From Rhipicephalus microplus (Eukaryota > Arthropoda > Arachnida > Ixodida > Ixodidae): DNA of 64,000 nucleotides. This document shows positions 1 to 13,048 of this stretch, piece after piece. Position 1 is the first letter of the stretch, and each line of letters starts with the position of its first letter. The position numbers were made by a program, and so were the translations under genes. Where the stretch lies: positions 6,019,821 to 6,083,820 of the forward strand of contig NC_134710.1 of the NCBI RefSeq assembly GCF_043290135.1, read 5' to 3'. The notes under the pieces are model-generated. The model was not told the origin of the DNA and made no database searches. It saw only the letters and a program-made list of their open reading frames with translations.

Positions 1-329
1 TCTTTGCTTTCGTCGATGTCTGGTAGCTTGAGTTGGGCCATGTCGTCCCACGGCGTGCTGCGGTCTTCGGGTTCCTTCTTCGCGACTAACACGTCGCCAA
101 TCCTCGTCGCCACTGTTACATCCCGCGGGCCACGCAAAGGCGCGCCGAAGAACAGAGCTTACGCCGGTCAGCAAGAGAGCAGAACGTCGCTTTATTGTCA
201 AGCCAGGCTCGCTTATATTTAGTATAAACGTAAGAGAGGAAGCGAAACGAGGGAGAGGAGCGGCGATAGCTGCCGCCGCGACAGAACGAAAGATGCGCAC
301 GTAATCGTGCGCGCCGCGCAATGGTGACA
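1..329 (-). mobile_element. 5' end of a Ty3/Gypsy-type LTR retrotransposon, cut by the window start
   Basis: Read on the minus strand, this is a candidate 5' LTR (329 down to 114), a primer-binding site and the start of gag. The LTR would begin TGTCACC and end TGTAACA. It contains a TATA-like stretch around 210-226 and an AATAAA signal at 191-196. One base further in is TGGCGACGAGGATTGG (about 95-112), the usual place for a tRNA primer site. An ATG at 39-41 opens a frame reading MAQLKLPDIDESK that leaves the window. The outer LTR border at 329 is a guess because no second LTR or target duplication is visible. The same TGGCGACGAG follows the 5' LTR of the element at 4968. Confidence 0.6.
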
Positions 330-605
330 TCGGCGCAGAATATGCAGCAGTTTTCATACTGTGTAATCTAAACGCGAAGTATTGTATTAATTTACGCACT
401 TTTTTTCACTATTTTGAAGCTCCGGAAAGCGGGTGCGCAAATTACGCGGAGATAGCGCAACACATGGGAAATTATGTGCACCAAGAAGTCTGAACTGGTC
501 AGAACTGCCTAAGCGTGTATCTGTGGCACCAAGTTAACACGGCAAGCGGTGTCTCTGGGACATTAAAATACAAGAAAGCACCTGTTCACGCCACTACCAC
601 TTATA
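330..605. other. no gene recognised
   Basis: This is a short AT-rich stretch between the LTR and the next inverted-repeat element. I see no coding or RNA signal. Confidence 0.4.
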
Positions 606-1280
606 CCCGTGCCACACGGGCAGAAAAAATGGCATTTACCCCCGAATGCCTTCAGATTTATTGCCATTCGCGCGGTGCCACACGGGCGAACAAAATGGCA
701 TTCATCCGAATGCCATTCGAATGCCATTCGCCACCAACTGCCTTTGCCAGAACTCAGTTGACTGAGAAATGCCTACTCTCGACGACACAGCTCGCGAAGT
801 GCGATTTACCTGAAAGTATATAAAACAAATCATATTGAGCTAAAAATGAAATTTCCCGTCTTTTATTTGCACTAAAGTCTTAAAAAGATGCTTTGGACGT
901 TATACGAAGAAAATAAAGTATTGATAATGAAACGCTTATCAATTTTAGTGTCTATTTACGCTGTGGATCTGACTAGTGTTGGCTTAGGTTGCTACGGTCG
1001 GCTGCAACGTTGTAAAACAAAGCAAGAAACTAAAACTTAGGACAGCGTAATACGCTTATTTCTACATTTGATGATTATCTGATGTGTATGAAGCTTGTAA
1101 ATGCTTCTTAATTTTTTTATTGCTATTCACTCAATGCTCACTTGGAAGGTGCTGTGATCGACATCATCAAGTCAAATGCCGTTCGCTTTGGACGTGTAGC
1201 AGCTCCGGCGAAACGAATGTCAATCGGGAACTGAAGGCCTTCGCCACCAAATGTCATTTTCTATGCCCGTGTGGCACGGG
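606..1280. mobile_element. MITE-like element with palindromic termini (family D)
   Basis: The two ends are inverted copies. CCCGTGCCACACGGGCA at 606 and its complement ending at 1280 are followed inward by matching AAAATGRCATTT and a CCTTCAG-type stretch. Each terminus is itself a small hairpin (CCCGTG-CCA-CACGGG). A third, internal copy of the terminal motif sits at about 689-735 with repeats of ATGCCATTCG. The 675-bp length and lack of a long ORF fit a non-autonomous DNA transposon. The superfamily is not identified, and the target duplication is unclear (TTATA and TATTA flank the ends). Confidence 0.6.
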
Positions 1281-3454
1281 TATTACAAGATTATGTCTGG
1301 GCACCACTGCGCCGTCTTTGAATGCGAAAAGAATCAGTGTGAGAGGAAGATATTACTCAGCACTGTCTGTGAGGATTACAACACGATGGGGCATGCCGAT
1401 GCAATGTTTTCCAATCACAGAGATTTCCATTTGCAATGAAAAATGCCAAGCTCTGCTGCCAGTGGATAATCACAATCAGCAGGAAAAACTATGAGACCAG
1501 TAAAATAAAGTGCTAGTGAGTTTACTTCTTGCATTTATTGAACCCGGACGCCGACTGTTCCACTTTGCAGCGGCGATTTGCGGGCAGTGACATGTAGTAT
1601 GCAGCACCAAATCATTGCCGTACTTTCTCGCAGGGTGCACGCCAATAATAAAATATAGTACGACTCACATGTGGATGAACGCACCGCACACGCTCAATAC
1701 AATTGTAGCAGCGTACTACCGCGATGCAAAGAGACGTGAACAGCCCATAAAGCGTGGCTTTCGACTCAGTCGAACTGCAACGTGTGATGAGTGGGGGAAA
1801 ATGGAAAGACCGCACCTTTGAATGACTGGAGAAGAGGACGAAAATGTGTTTGGTGCGTGGTAGCGCCGCTCGTGAGGAAGCGGGAAGAAGACAAAGAAGG
1901 TTAGAATGCTTGTGAAACCAGGTGAGGCGAGGCAGTCAGACAGCAGGAGAGAACGAGGGTTGCGACGGCTACCGGACCGTTGTGGCGCCGAACCTTTCAC
2001 AGGTGAACTCAAGGCGAACTCGAACGATGAGCGACGCTGGATGACAACGGTGCAAGTTTCATCATTGAGACCTGTGAGCAAGTTAGCGACTCCGGGGGAC
2101 ACCGAGCCAGGCAAGCTGTGGCCTGCGGGACTGTCTTACGGGTGTTCCAGGTGTGGCCGAGCATGCGTCTGGCTAGCCACGCTACAGCAAAGTGGCCGTC
2201 CCAGCGACTGTCGTGATAGCAGCATAACAACCTCAAGGTGACACGGCGACGCGTCGGACCATCTTGTCGACAGCGACGTATGAGTGGCTCATGTGCAGTG
2301 CTGTGCTAAATAGCTGCGCTGTGTCATGGTTGCGGGAGCCGTGTATTGTAGCCAGAACATACGACTTGTGGGCAGGTGTTATTGATTTGGCCTCTATAAG
2401 AAGTATGGCAGCGATGGCGAAAATGCTCCTGGCATGTTCATTGAGAGAAGAAAAATTTCTCTATGGTACTGACACACCCTCCATCAGAACCAGAAGTTGT
2501 CACAGCTTGCAATTTTTCAATTACTTCAACTTCAAGAAAGGCTGCATGTCTTTTGTCAAAGCCTTTGCGCAGAAAGTTGTGGATAGATGAGCTTAAGTAT
2601 AAATTGACTGTGGGTGCTAGCTTTTTGGACCCTGCGTGCATTGTCTATGGAGGCTGGTCCCAGGCAACTTACTCGAACACTTGTTCTTACTGGCTTAGTC
2701 CATCATTGCTACATAAAGGTGGGACCAGAAAGCAGCACACAGGCACAACTCGCACGCTTTTATGGGAAGCAGCGGAAGCTGGGGACTGACAGATATGAGG
2801 TGATGATCACACGAAGCTGTAGCTCGATGTGAAACTTGTCTCATGCTCATGGCAGCACTTCAGTATAATGGGGGGTGTAACGATGCGCCGCGGATATCGA
2901 CATACCCATTTAAGAGTGAAGGCCGCCAATTTGCAGTTGGTTAATGATCGGTTATGCCTAAGGGGACCAAAAAAAAAAAAAAAAAGAGAGAGGCACGCAG
3001 CCTGCTTTGTCTTGGGTTTTGGGGCGCTGACGCTTGAAATTGCTAGCCGCTGCTCCGAGTGGTCGCTGCGTACCGAGCTTGACCGGGTGGTCCTTTGCCA
3101 ATGCGCAATATGCCCATCTGCGGTTTTGAGGAGCGAGTAGGCAATGTAATTTGTTGCTATCGACAAAGCACATTACGGCTTCTTCGCTTCTGCATGTTTG
3201 CTAACGCAATGATCCTGCCCGCAAAGTTCCTAGCGAAATTAGGCCTAGCCACGACTAGAGAAGAAATCTCGGTTGTGATGCGCGTGGTTGTAGTGCTCGA
3301 TGTTTCAAAGTTCGTTATGCTCAATTGTGAGTATAAAGGGTTGTCCCGCGGTGGTTTTTGTCCCAAGGTGTGAGCGCTAATAAGCAGTGGATGCAATAAG
3401 ACGCTATTTCAGTGGGTTTGAGACACTCATCTGAAATTTTTCCGATGACATAGC
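1281..3454. other. no gene recognised; unassigned intergenic or intronic DNA
   Basis: Only short unsupported reading frames occur here. A poly-A tract lies near 2969-2985. A minus-strand frame around 2438-2641 looks protein-like in composition (helical, charged), but it has no motif I know and may be a transposon relic. If SMC3 extends upstream, this region is probably one of its introns. Confidence 0.4.
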
Positions 3455-3877
3455 GTTTCCTATAATCAACTAGAGAGGCTCTGGTGCTGCGATTGTTCAG
3501 CGACCATGGGAAGGATGGGTAGTACACGGATTTACCTAGTCCTCGTACTTGCGGCGGTCAATCGCACTTGTGGCTTCGTTTATTGCCGTGTTTTGGTTTT
3601 GTATCAGAGCGAAGTACGAACCCTTTTGAACTTCTTGACCCTAATGGAAATGGTACATCTAAATGATTAAGGTCGTGAAGCGCAACTGCTGAACATTTGC
3701 TGATTGTTGTTACGAGACAAAGCAGCTTCAAGCCACGTGAAGCCAAAAGGAACATAAAGTGTGAAGACTAGGCATATCTGTGTACTTCCAATAATTCCCG
3801 TGCTCGCTGAAGCGCTGTGCTTTGCAGCTCCCATAGTCGCTGCCGCCAGAGTTCCCTCTAGTGTATATTTAGGAAAC
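3455..3877. mobile_element. MITE-like inverted-repeat element (family E)
   Basis: The left end reads GTTTCCTATAATCAACTAGAG followed by a GCTCTGGTGCTGCGAT stretch. The right end is its imperfect complement, with CTCTAGTGTATATTTAGGAAAC ending at 3877 and CCAGAG further in. The span is about 420 bp with no coding capacity. A half copy of the same terminus, including the GCGACCATGG motif, sits at about 20029-20090 inside the hAT-C element. No target duplication is clear. Confidence 0.5.
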
Positions 3878-4962
3878 TCTGTTCGACGAGTTTGGCACGC
3901 TATTGTAATCTTATAACTGAACTTTCATTTGCAGCTGCTTTAACTACACCGCGTCCCATGAACACGATTGTGAAAACGGCACTAAGCCGCGCGATTTTCG
4001 ACGGTTGTGCCGTTTAGGAGCTATAATTTCTTGTAAAGCACCATTTTTGTTTCTTTGTGATTTCCGCAATAATTCTTGCAAATTTGGCCAGGCGCAGAAT
4101 TTTTGTAGAGCACTTGTGCATAGTTTTTCCATGATGTTTTGGAATCAGATAGGAAAAGGCCTAGAGAAACTGAAGATGTTATTTAAGAAAAATCAAATTT
4201 TTTATTCCCTGTTGAGAATAAATTTGTATATGACTTGTAATTCTCTTTGGTTATACTAGACCCATTCAGTGTTTTCATAAATGTCTGTTGTAACAGTACT
4301 TGGATTTTATATACTCCTTTTACAACAGACCAAAATCTTCTTCACTATGGAGGTCTGTTGTAATCGGGAAATTCAAGTAAAATAGCTTGTAGTAGCACAT
4401 GAGGGGTGCACGATTTTTTCTAGGAGGCAAGTGTCTTGAGGAAATTTAAAATTACCAACATGTCTACAGGGTTCAGCATAGCAGCTGCAATTAATAAAGA
4501 GGACAGACAGGAAACAAAGATGGGAGAAAGAGAAGCAGACATCAACATCGAGTGACTGAGAAAAACCATAGCGTTCTCTCTAAGTGCAATGCAAGGCTTT
4601 CGAAGAAGAAATGAGTACTGTGAAAGCAACTGCAATTTGCATTTTCTGTGTTCCCTGCTTTTTTTAAAAAATCTGATTCATGACCCATATTTAAAATGGA
4701 GTGTCCTTTGCATTGGTGAGGAAGTTTCAGCTGTATTGGTCAATGAGAACTTTGAAAACTATCTATGCGATTTGCTAGACACTGGAGTATAACGCGCTGG
4801 GCTGTACATGAGTGTAAGGGAACGCGAAACAATATCCAGACAACCATTGATCAAGATGAGAAGTACTGGAAAAAAGTTATTTCTTCAGTGTTTTGAAGAG
4901 AAAGATGTCTGGATTTAGCATTTATCGAACTCAAAGCAATCATTATCAATTTTACCAAGGAT
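3878..4962. other. no gene recognised
   Basis: This is AT-rich non-coding sequence before the LTR element. Local direct repeats such as TCTGTTGTAA occur near 4282 and 4352. I could not assign it to a repeat family. Confidence 0.4.
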
Positions 4963-4967
4963 GCTAT

Positions 4968-5177
4968 TGTGGTGTCTGGGTTTCAGTTACGGTTTTGGAA
5001 CCGGTTCTCTGGCTCCACATTGGGCCTTGTACAATTGTAGATATACCGCGCTGTACATAGTAAAAGAGAGTTTTCCGCCCGGGTCTTGTGTGTGCCACTT
5101 TCTACTCCTTCCCGGTCCGCACTTCGGGCTCCGGGCCCCGGGCCTCGTGTTCTCTGTGCATCGCGTTCGATACAACA
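4968..5177 (+). repeat. 5' LTR of the gag-only element
   Basis: The sequence aligns along its length with 7167-7375. Shared blocks include a GGTTTCRGTTACGGTTT stretch, the TATATACCGCGCTG box and a CCACTTTCT block. The end TACAACA is next to the primer-site motif. Confidence 0.8.
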
Positions 5178-5325
5178 TCTGGCGACGAGTCGACGAATCA
5201 GCTTGCTTATGACCGAAGGTGGGCAGATGAGCTTTGCTACTTGTGCTACCCTGTTTAGCCCCCTGGATACTGTCTCGCTGACACTACATTTTCTGTGGAT
5301 CACCAGTTTGTGACTCACCGAGACC

Positions 5326-6656
5326 ATGCATACTGGGCTACGCATCCGACTCCGTCCCCCGGTTCGGCTACCTTCCTCCACAGGGATGCATGCTGCAGTA
5401 CCTCCGCCCCTGTTCCTGCAGTGCCCCGGTAGGCCTCTTATTCAATGGCGAAAGGGGTGTCCGGCTCTTCGAGTTTACATCGATGCCGCTGCCTGGGACG
5501 CCATGCCGCAGCTCAAAAAGGCATTGCTACTGAATACACTGGGCGTTGAAGGCTTAAACTTCTACCCTTGTGCGGTGGAGGACGAAACGACTTCGGCAGT
5601 GGACCATGCAATCATGGCGGACACCGTGCAAGACGTGTATGCTGCAACGCTCCAGCAGTTGGACACGATTGTTGACGAGCAAGTCCATCGGGTGTGCCTG
5701 CGTGTCTCATTCGCTACGGCAACAATTGGTCGAGACTGCAGTGCAATATATTCTAAAAGTTAAATGGCTTGCTCGACTCCGCAATTTTGTAGCAATTGTT
5801 GCAGGAACTTCATTGTTGCAATTGTAGCAGGAACTCGACTCTGCAATTGTAGCAGGAATTGCGTTCCTGAATCTGTGGAGAAAAATTCTGAAGATGAGAG
5901 TGGAATTCTCCATTCAGAATGCTCTAGATTTTGCCATAGAAGAGGAGTGCGTCAATTGTGCATTACAACAGCTGGATGCCCTTTCAAGCGACGCTGTTTG
6001 GTCGCGTTAGACATGACTTGGCGACCTTCCTTCCATCCTTCAGAGCATTCCTCATTCTCCAGCTGCTTCGCAAGTCAGCGTCGTCTGCTCACTGACTGTG
6101 ACTACCGGTTTCCTGGCGTCGCCGGCAACTCGCATGAAAGCGTGCTTCCGCTGCGGTTCGTCGCAGCACTGGGCCGACGATGCCGCTTGCCCTGCAGGAA
6201 CCCGCACCTGTGTGCATTGCAAAAGGAGAGGACACTATGGAAGCATCTGCCGATCTATCTACAAGGGATGTATCTACTGATAAATCGGGCCATACTTCGT
6301 CTTTCCGTATTATGATTCCGGCCCAGACTGAGAGCGTGTTCACTTGTGCTGCACCTGTTGACGTTCCAGCTGGCTGTGCTCCTCCTGATGTGCCTGCTCC
6401 TGTCGTGTATCCTGCGGTTGGGCATACCCGGATTATACCTGCTTCGACTGGGAGTACTTCCACTGCAAGGATGGTTATTTGTGTTGGGTCTGCTACGGCT
6501 GACCACGCTTTACCTGCTTGCATCTCAGCTGTCTATACTTCGCTTGTGCCTGCTACTCTCGTTCTGCCTGTTGCTGCTTCCACTCCGGCAGTATTTCTTC
6601 CTACTGGTGGTGATCTCCGAGATACTGTTTCTGTCCACTCGAGGTGCATCTGCTGA
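5326..6656 (+). pseudogene. gag-like protein with two CCHC zinc knuckles, frame-broken
   Basis: The frame opening at ATG 5326 carries a typical retroelement Gag start: a Pro-rich N-terminus, a QWRKG motif and a leucine-rich segment (5450-5560). It stops at 5761-5763. The later frame near 6139-6255 encodes two tandem zinc knuckles. The first is CFRCGSSQHW followed by a final Cys six residues on; the second is CVHCKRRGHYGSIC (CX2CX4HX4C). Their layout is like Mag-clade Gag. A Val/Ala/Pro/Thr-rich tail runs to 6656. At least one frameshift or stop separates the parts, and a small tandem repeat lies at 5779-5860. Gag would bind and package element RNA in the cytoplasm. No pol follows. Confidence 0.65.
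5779..5860 (+). repeat. short tandem repeat inside the gag-like region
   Basis: Copies of GCAATTGTAGCAGGAACT-like units recur three to four times with drift. They fall where the gag reading frame is lost, so repeat slippage may have broken it. Confidence 0.6.
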
Positions 6657-7166
6657 GCGTAACAGCTAGAATTCCTGAGCCAGTTCCTGTTCTGCGGGCT
6701 GCCGAGCTGCTTCCTCTAATCGCGTCTACGCCGACCATGCCCGTTTCTGCTCTCTGCACGGCGCCTGCATCGATGGCGCCAAGCCATGCTCCAGCGGAGC
6801 TTTATCGCCTGCTTGTTCTAGCCCCTACTATGCCGCAAGTACCCTGGAAGGAAAGTTCATGAGCCTACTCTTTCGCACCACGGGACGGCTGTGGGCATCG
6901 ACAGTGCCTGTCGTGGAAATGGCATCACTACTGGCGTCGACGCCGTAGGCTCAAGCGACACAGTGACTATGCGACATCCTCTCTCGTGGGAGGGGATGAT
7001 AGGGTGGCGTGCGGCGTATGCTTTGCCTTTGTGTTTGCTGTACATTTCTTTATGCTGGCATGCTGTGCAATTCTTTATTTTTCTGTGTATGCACATTTTC
7101 ATTTTGCCTTCGTTACATATTAGGACCCTGCATGTGGTTCATATTAAGGGGGGTGGGGGGGGGTGA

Positions 7167-7375
7167 TGTGGTGCGTGGGTTTCGGTTACGGTTTCGGAAC
7201 CGGTTCTTTGGCCTCACAGAGAGCATTGTACAATTGTATATATACCGCGCTGTGCATAGTAAAAAAAGTTTTCTGCCCTGGTCTCAAGTGTGCCACTTTC
7301 TTCTCCTTCCCGCCCTGCGCTTCAGGCGCCGGGCCTCACGTTCTCTGTGCGTCGCGTCCGACGCACACTACAAGA
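7167..7375 (+). repeat. 3' LTR of the gag-only element
   Basis: This matches the 5' LTR with scattered substitutions. It is preceded by a G-rich polypurine tract and followed directly by the second GCTAT target copy. Confidence 0.8.
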
Positions 7376-7380
7376 GCTAT

Positions 7381-7786
7381 CACGTTCATCAAGTCAGTCA
7401 GCCATTTCCTTTATCAATTTGTAGTGTGCCATGGGGAGAGCAAGCAATTTTCGGCTATCCGTGTAACGAAATTGCAAATCCTGTGCCACGTGCAGTGCGA
7501 TATTTAGTTGGCATGTTCACAAGAGGGTTGACTACTAATTGGCAGTGATCGCCGAGTGTGTTTAAAATTGTTGGGGTAATTTGAGGTCATGATAAGTCTT
7601 GATTTCAAGTGCTTGTGTATCGGAGCTCTTGCTTGGACCTGAAAGTGCAAGGGAATGCAGGAGTGTGTATACACGCAAGCTGCTTGGGATCCCCCACACT
7701 AAAGCTCTCCGATATGTTCATTTTGGGCCCCTTTAACGGAACTAGAACTGGCTAACCTCCCTGACCTTCCTCATTTATTCCTTTAA
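7381..7786. other. no gene recognised
   Basis: Non-coding DNA between two transposons. CCTTTAACGGAACT occurs twice (about 7731 and 7781), a short direct repeat of unknown meaning. Confidence 0.4.
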
Positions 7787-8685
7787 CGGAACTGCAAAAG
7801 CTGCACCAATTGCAACAATATGATGCAATTTCTTATTTTTGTGCCAAGCTGAACTGAAATCATGAGATTTATTGAAATTGGGTCAGGCTGTGCCAAAGTA
7901 CCCGACAGGCCTCAGAATTTTTGCAGTGTTGCTAATTTTTAGCAAGCAGAAAATCAGTTAAATAACCTGTAGTTTCCACTTCATCACTCTATCTAGTGCA
8001 GACTGTAACCCTAACCACATTATAACCATGAAAGAAAAAAAAAAAGGACAGTGGTTTTAAAATTTCCTGGCATCGTTTTATCACATACAGAATGCTTTTT
8101 CATTCATTTTTGCTGTGCAGGAAAGTTAACTATCGTTTGGAAGGGGCTGCTTGTACGCTCTGTCACAGTACACAGCACATTTCCTCCCTTTAATAGGGAT
8201 CTGTGCATGTGCCATATAATACGAGTGAGTACTAGTATGATTGCTGCCATGTAAAAGATCGCTAGCAATCATGCATGTATGATTATTCTGTAGCCATGAG
8301 GAACAATAAACAAAAACTTTTCTCAGTTTTCTTTTTTCACCACTCCCTTCTGCTTCTGTTTAACGAATCTCCCCAATTTTGAGGTCGCCAAATTCGCATG
8401 TTCACAATTGCATGTGCAGCACCTGTCAAATGGTTTCACAGGCTCAGCAGATGTTGCACTGTGGAGTTCTTCAACAGACAATAGCAGTGGTCACGTTTAT
8501 TGTGCATGAGTTACCTGATGTTGAATAATTTGCACAGAATTTTTCTTTTCTAGCGGTCAGTCTTATTTGCTTACTGCTCTAAATTTGGGATTTCGGGCTC
8601 CAAGATTTAGATGTTTATGCTCCTAAAGCAATATTTTCCTGCTCCGAAAATTGCTTCGAATTCTAATTCGGCTGTTGTATCCCTG
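7787..8685. mobile_element. hAT-like non-autonomous element, family A, decayed copy
   Basis: The interior matches the better copy at 47162-49432: a GCTGCACCAATTG start, a GTGCCAA-rich start region, and an end with GCTCCGAAAATTGCTTC followed by CGGCTGTTGTATCCCTG. The left terminus is degraded, and no 8-bp duplication is recognisable. There is no coding capacity. A few long internal pieces of the family are missing. Confidence 0.6.
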
Positions 8686-8817
8686 TTTTGAGCACTGAGT
8701 GAAGTGATCTTCCAAAAAAGACTACATAGAACTAAACATAATAAGCCATTTGTACAGCATGCAAAGTACTGGAAGGACATTTTGAAATTATAAAAGTGTA
8801 ATGCTCTGTCTTATATA

Positions 8818-9860
8818 GAGTAGAACTTCAAGTATACGTTCTCCGGTTTTATGACGACCTGCATTTTATGATGAATCAGTTGGGTCATGGCAAAGTCCCC
8901 ATAGAAATAGTGTATTAGAAACCGTGGTTATACGATGCAGTTATATGACACAGTTTTACGCCGATCCCGCACCTTACGATGGCTTTCAGATGCTGCCTGA
9001 AAGGAACACAATCTTTACTTTTATCGAATGTTGACCAAATATTCATGAGCTCAAAATATGAAATGGCATTCCCCTAGGTGTACAACTGAAAGATTTATTC
9101 TACTGATACATCATGCGCTTTTACAAATGCCTCGATCGCGAGCATAAGTATTCGGGGTCGTTACCTTATCAAGCTCTATCCACACAGAGTAGCTTCAGCT
9201 GGCCGAAAAGCTGATATTTTAAAGTTTTCAGTCCTTGGAAACTTTTCCTGGTCGACGTACAGCTGATCACTTTCCTTTTTCACACTCACAGTCACAGGTT
9301 TGCGCACGTGTAAGGTTGTGACGCGGCTGTTTTCAGCATGCAAAATCACTTTCACTTGACGTCATTGTTTATAATATGAGCGGGACACCACTACTTGCAC
9401 TTTACAAGGTAACAAATTACAACATACTTAGTCGCGCACGAGGCTTTCTACGCGAACTCGTGGTCTATTGCCATTGTGGGATAGCGATGACACTGTTGAT
9501 GGGTGGGGGGGAAGCTATTGGCAACGCGGTTTGGTTGTTTTCACATGCAAGCAATTTTTGGGCTCGATTTATCGGTAGAAAGATGCACATTGAATTAAAT
9601 TTTTTTTAAATGTTGATAATAAAGATTTGCTTGCATCTCCTTCAACTAAGTAATTTTACCATTAGATACCTCTGGCAAGAATAATTCAGTCTACCTTCCT
9701 TGCAGGGGCACAAGGTTGTGGCATGGACCTTGGTACCCGTTTTCAGCAATCTGTACCTGTTTCGGGGCTAGGCTGAGTGTCACTGCCTCCAATCTAAGTT
9801 CTTTTATTTTAAGACGGTTTTGCGGGGTCCCCTGGAAGTCGTATTATCAGGGCTCCACTG
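8818..9860. mobile_element. pogo/Tigger-like element
   Basis: The ends are inverted: GAGTAGAACTTCAAGTATACG on the left and the complement of CAGTGGAGCCCTGATAATACG on the right. TA lies on each side (8816-8817 and 9861-9862). The CAGT-NGAAC-type terminus and TA target are usual for Tc1/mariner-pogo elements. The 1.04-kb interior shows no intact transposase, so this is a deleted or decayed copy. Confidence 0.6.
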
Positions 9861-10017
9861 TATTGCCTTAAAGGGATTAATTTAACACAAGCATATAAGC
9901 CCTGCCAGTACTGGATTTGAATTGTGTTTTCCATGTTCATCATGGAGAGGCATGCTCGATTGCATAAATGGAACTCTTTGAAGCTTTTATGTTCCACGTT
10001 GACTGTGTGGGTTGTGA

Positions 10018-11803
<1,786 letters not shown>

Positions 11804-12041
11804 GCCTGCCTAAGGCAAGTTTGACAACAAGTCGCAAGCACCAGAGTAGCTCAGTGGTAGAATACTGGGCTGGTATCCAGCGGACCCGGGTTTGAGCCCA
11901 ACCGTGCCATTGGTGCTAGGTCATGCCTGCCTAAGGCAAGTTTGACAACAAGTTACAAGCACCGGTGTAACTCAGTGGTAGAATATTAAGCTGGCACTTA
12001 GCGGACCCGGGTTCAAGCTCCACTGTGTCATTCGTGCAAGG
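11804..12041 (+). repeat. tandem pair of tRNA-like SINE heads, 121-bp period
   Basis: Two units, 11804-11924 and 11925-12041, each start GCCTGCCTAAGGCAAGTTTG and carry a tRNA-like part. That part has an A-box-like TAGCTCAGTGG (TAACTCAGTGG in the second) and a B-box-like GGGTTTGAGCC (GGGTTCAAGCTC). An acceptor-like pairing of GCACCAG with TTGGTGC is present in the first copy. The anticodon arm closes on a 6-base loop, so neither unit is a convincing tRNA gene. More likely they are tRNA-derived SINE monomers or a dimeric SINE. Confidence 0.6.
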
Positions 12042-12189
12042 TTTTTTTTTCTAATTTCGTACAATACTGACACGGGCGGCGGTGAACAACCTGCAAGTGC
12101 GCGTGACCCGAGTTGTGATCTCATAACAGCATTCGCTGTAAAACCGCTTTGGAATCGTTGTGGTCATTGTCCCTTAAGCCAGCGTTTAT

Positions 12190-12690
12190 ATGAGTTATGT
12201 GGTGTCATGTCCAAAAGATACTATTTGTTAGTTTCACTTAGGCTATTAGCAATATATGCAATACCAACAGTCTGTTCACATTGAAAGTATAAGATAGAAG
12301 GGTATAACAGCCATCTTTAATGCCGAAGTAGTGCGAGTGTCGGTCATCACACCCCACCCAAAGTTCATAACAACGCCCCTGCCTTGCGTTCCCAGTTCCT
12401 TCCTGCTTTTTGAAGATGGGTGGGGCATTTCTCTCAGCTTTAGTAACAATCAATGGCAGGCCTCGCACACGGGGTGATGCTATCGCATCTGGACTCTGTG
12501 CAAAAGAGGTAGGTCAGCTCTTTTGTTGCGATAGCAATTATATAGACAGTCTCTTCTGGTTTTTTGCTGTCACCGCTGCGAGCGTCTTTCACCGTTTATG
12601 TATACGAATTTGTATATATGAAAACTCAAGAAAGGAAAACAAAATTGGTCCCGTGTCTGCATGTTTCGCTGCAAATGTCGTTGAAAGACG
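12190..12690 (+). repeat. fragment of hAT-like family B (interior)
   Basis: Blocks such as GTCTGTTCACATTGAAAGTA, AGAAGGGTATAACAGC and AGTAACAATCAATGGCAGGCC match interior parts at 58520-58800, 21400-21640 and 39060-39150. No terminus is visible and no coding region is seen. The flank 12691-12780 is unassigned. Confidence 0.65.
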
Positions 12691-12843
12691 ATTTTAGTAG
12701 CAGGAACGCAAGAAATATATACACATAACAACAGAAATCAGTGCAAAACGCATAACCATTGTAGCCAGATAAGCAATTTACAGTGACACCACTCCTGTGC
12801 CAAAGTGCGCCAAATCAGATTTACTGCACCATTCTGATAATAT

Positions 12844-13013
12844 TGTTGCGGAAGAGAAGAGACACCGTATCGACAAGGCTGTGGATGAAATATATTTCAA
12901 ACCAGCAGCAGCGGCGTGACCGGTTGACCAGACACCGGGCGGAGACTACTCTTTGTCCTCTTTGTCAGGCACACACGTGCTTCGTCCCACAAAATGTCAA
13001 GATGCATGTAGCA
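12844..13013 (-). repeat. 3' LTR of the Gypsy element
   Basis: 170 bp, nearly the same as 17810-17979, beginning TGCTACATGC and ending CCGCAACA when read on the minus strand. It is next to a GCCAGGGATAA purine-rich stretch. Confidence 0.85.
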
Positions 13014-13048
13014 TTATCCCTGGCGGCAGAAGCGCCGTCTCGGTGCAT

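Larger units (their letters stand above)
4968..7375 (+). mobile_element. short gag-only LTR retrotransposon, complete with target duplication
   Basis: Two similar LTRs, 4968-5177 and 7167-7375 (about 210 bp each), start TGTGGTG. They end TACAACA in the 5' copy and TACAAGA in the 3' copy. The flanking bases are GCTAT at 4963-4967 and GCTAT again at 7376-7380, a 5-bp target duplication. Two bases after the 5' LTR comes TGGCGACGAG, a likely primer-binding site. A G-rich polypurine tract (7147-7163) precedes the 3' LTR. The 2-kb interior holds a gag-like region only, with no protease, reverse transcriptase, RNase H or integrase. At 2408 bp the element must have been mobilised in trans, presumably by a related Gypsy (Mag-like) element. 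Confidence 0.82.

Noticed and set aside
6180..6656. Independent Val/Ala/Pro-rich secreted protein
   Set aside because: It continues directly from the Gag zinc-knuckle region between two LTRs and has no start or signal peptide of its own.
4968..7375. A deleted autonomous Gypsy element
   Set aside because: No fragment of protease, RT, RNase H or integrase was found between gag and the polypurine tract, so a gag-only lineage is preferred, though an old precise deletion cannot be excluded.
11837..12032. Two tRNA genes
   Set aside because: The A- and B-boxes are fair, but the anticodon arms give 6-base loops and the second acceptor arm does not pair; better seen as SINE heads.
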